From positions 1 through 6,535 of the forward strand of contig CAMEUH010000140.1 in assembly GCA_945938055.1 (NCBI GenBank): a DNA stretch of 6,535 nucleotides, in the 5' to 3' direction. The position numbers and the translations under genes are program-made. Shown one piece after another: positions 5,944 through 6,535 of this stretch; within the stretch, counting starts at the first letter, position 1, and each line of letters starts with the position of its first letter. This DNA is from an uncultured Eubacteriaceae bacterium (GTDB taxonomy: Bacteria; Bacillota; Clostridia; Lachnospirales; Lachnospiraceae). The notes below the pieces were generated by a model, which worked only from the letters and a program-made list of their open reading frames with translations, ran no database searches and had not been told where the DNA came from.

Positions 5944-6535
5944 CTAATTCAGACCAAATCCTTCCAGAATTTCTGCAAATTCCAGTGAATTTGCAAATCC
6001 ATCCAGTACCTTCTCGCTGTCTTCCTCACCAGATTTAAGTACACCTACCCAACCAGAAAGACCATCGTCATCTGCTTCTCTTCCCATGAAGGTACGGTAC
6101 AGAACCTTGACATATTCCTCATCGCTAAGACCTTTACCCACAAATTCATCGGAGAAGATAAAGCACTTCGCAACATTCGTCGGGGTATCATCCTGTGTAA
6201 TGATAACGCGGGACGAGGCCGGAGGGCCTGCCGGGTCATATGGTCTTCCCATTGCCTTCGTGTAGCATCGGGCTACAAACTGTGTGATATCCGCATTCTG
6301 GTTATGGTATTCATTGACTGCATTCGCAAATGCTTCCACATCCTCAACCTTTCCAAGATTAATGCCGTATTCCTCACAGATACCCACATACTCCGGTGAT
6401 AATACAAATCCTTCAAATACCTTTTCGCGTCCCACGCCTGCATCCAGCTGCTCTAACCATGCATTCTTTCCGCCTTCGTCAGATGCTCTGTCCATAAAGG
6501 TATTATATAGAATTTCTACAAATTCTTCATTGGAA
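5944..6535 (-). CDS. DUF4214 tandem-repeat protein, C-terminal 196 residues
   Basis: The frame is open to the right edge, so the N-terminus is outside the window; the Met at 6495 is internal to a repeat and is not the start. It ends with TAG at 5944-5946. Three DUF4214-like units can be read: residues 1-58 (EEFVEILYNTFMDR, then NAWLEQL, then SPEYVGIC), 83-133 (TQFVARCYTKAMGR, then FIFSDEF) and 137-194 (EEYVKVLYRTFMGREAD, then GWVGVLKSG, then SLEFAEIL). Units one and three keep the tryptophan (W26, W162) of the central helix; the middle one has GPPASSRVI at 103-111 instead. DUF4214 repeats commonly sit at the C-termini of secreted or surface proteins of Lachnospiraceae and other bacteria, and their role is unknown. 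The segment is acidic and lacks membrane helices. What the missing N-terminal part does cannot be told from here. Confidence 0.9.
   Translation of the reverse strand, partial: SNEEFVEILYNTFMDRASDEGGKNAWLEQLDAGVGREKVFEGFVLSPEYVGICEEYGINLGKVEDVEAFANAVNEYHNQNADITQFVARCYTKAMGRPYDPAGPPASSRVIITQDDTPTNVAKCFIFSDEFVGKGLSDEEYVKVLYRTFMGREADDDGLSGWVGVLKSGEEDSEKVLDGFANSLEFAEILEGFGLN

Noticed and set aside
1..6535. CRISPR array, tRNA, rRNA, integrase or transposase gene
   Set aside because: I saw no regularly spaced repeats, no cloverleaf or rRNA-like stretch, and no recombinase or transposase motifs in any frame.

Overview
The window reads as chromosomal DNA of a low-to-moderate GC anaerobic Firmicute, most likely a Lachnospiraceae-type gut clostridium. 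This is inferred from strong AGGAGG-type ribosome sites, consensus sigma-A promoters, a DUF4214 repeat protein, a PF06541 membrane protein and a eukaryotic-type NADP isocitrate dehydrogenase. I cannot name a species. All genes I can support lie on the minus strand, so the window reads from right to left.

Right edge (5944-6535): the C-terminal end of a protein built of DUF4214 repeats. The middle repeat has lost its usual tryptophan-containing core. Next comes a 399-base stretch (5545-5943) without a convincing gene. It holds a perfect consensus promoter (TTGACA, 17 bases, TATAAT) and then about 240 bases with several short stem-loops.

Middle (about 4264-5822): that promoter appears to drive a compact, AT-rich unit. 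It consists of a 363-residue orphan protein (4453-5544) with two N-terminal membrane segments and a large, probably beta-rich cytosolic region, then a possible 19-residue ORF with its own strong ribosome site (4326-4385), and then a strong Rho-independent terminator 8 bases further on. The composition and self-contained layout suggest an acquired accessory cassette. It is the least explained part of the window. A membrane effector role similar in outline to 2TM-beta CBASS effectors is only a hypothesis, because no nucleotidyltransferase partner is visible.

Left (1-4191): a good promoter precedes icd (NADP isocitrate dehydrogenase). It is followed by a Cof-type HAD phosphatase and glpK (glycerol kinase), each about 40 bases apart with no terminator between them, which suggests one metabolic operon. 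Icd would make 2-oxoglutarate and NADPH for biosynthesis, and GlpK would bring glycerol into the glycerol-3-phosphate pool. Usual partners such as glpF, glpD, citrate synthase and aconitase are absent from the window. About 100 bases downstream, behind its own candidate promoter, begins a PF06541 membrane protein that runs off the left edge.
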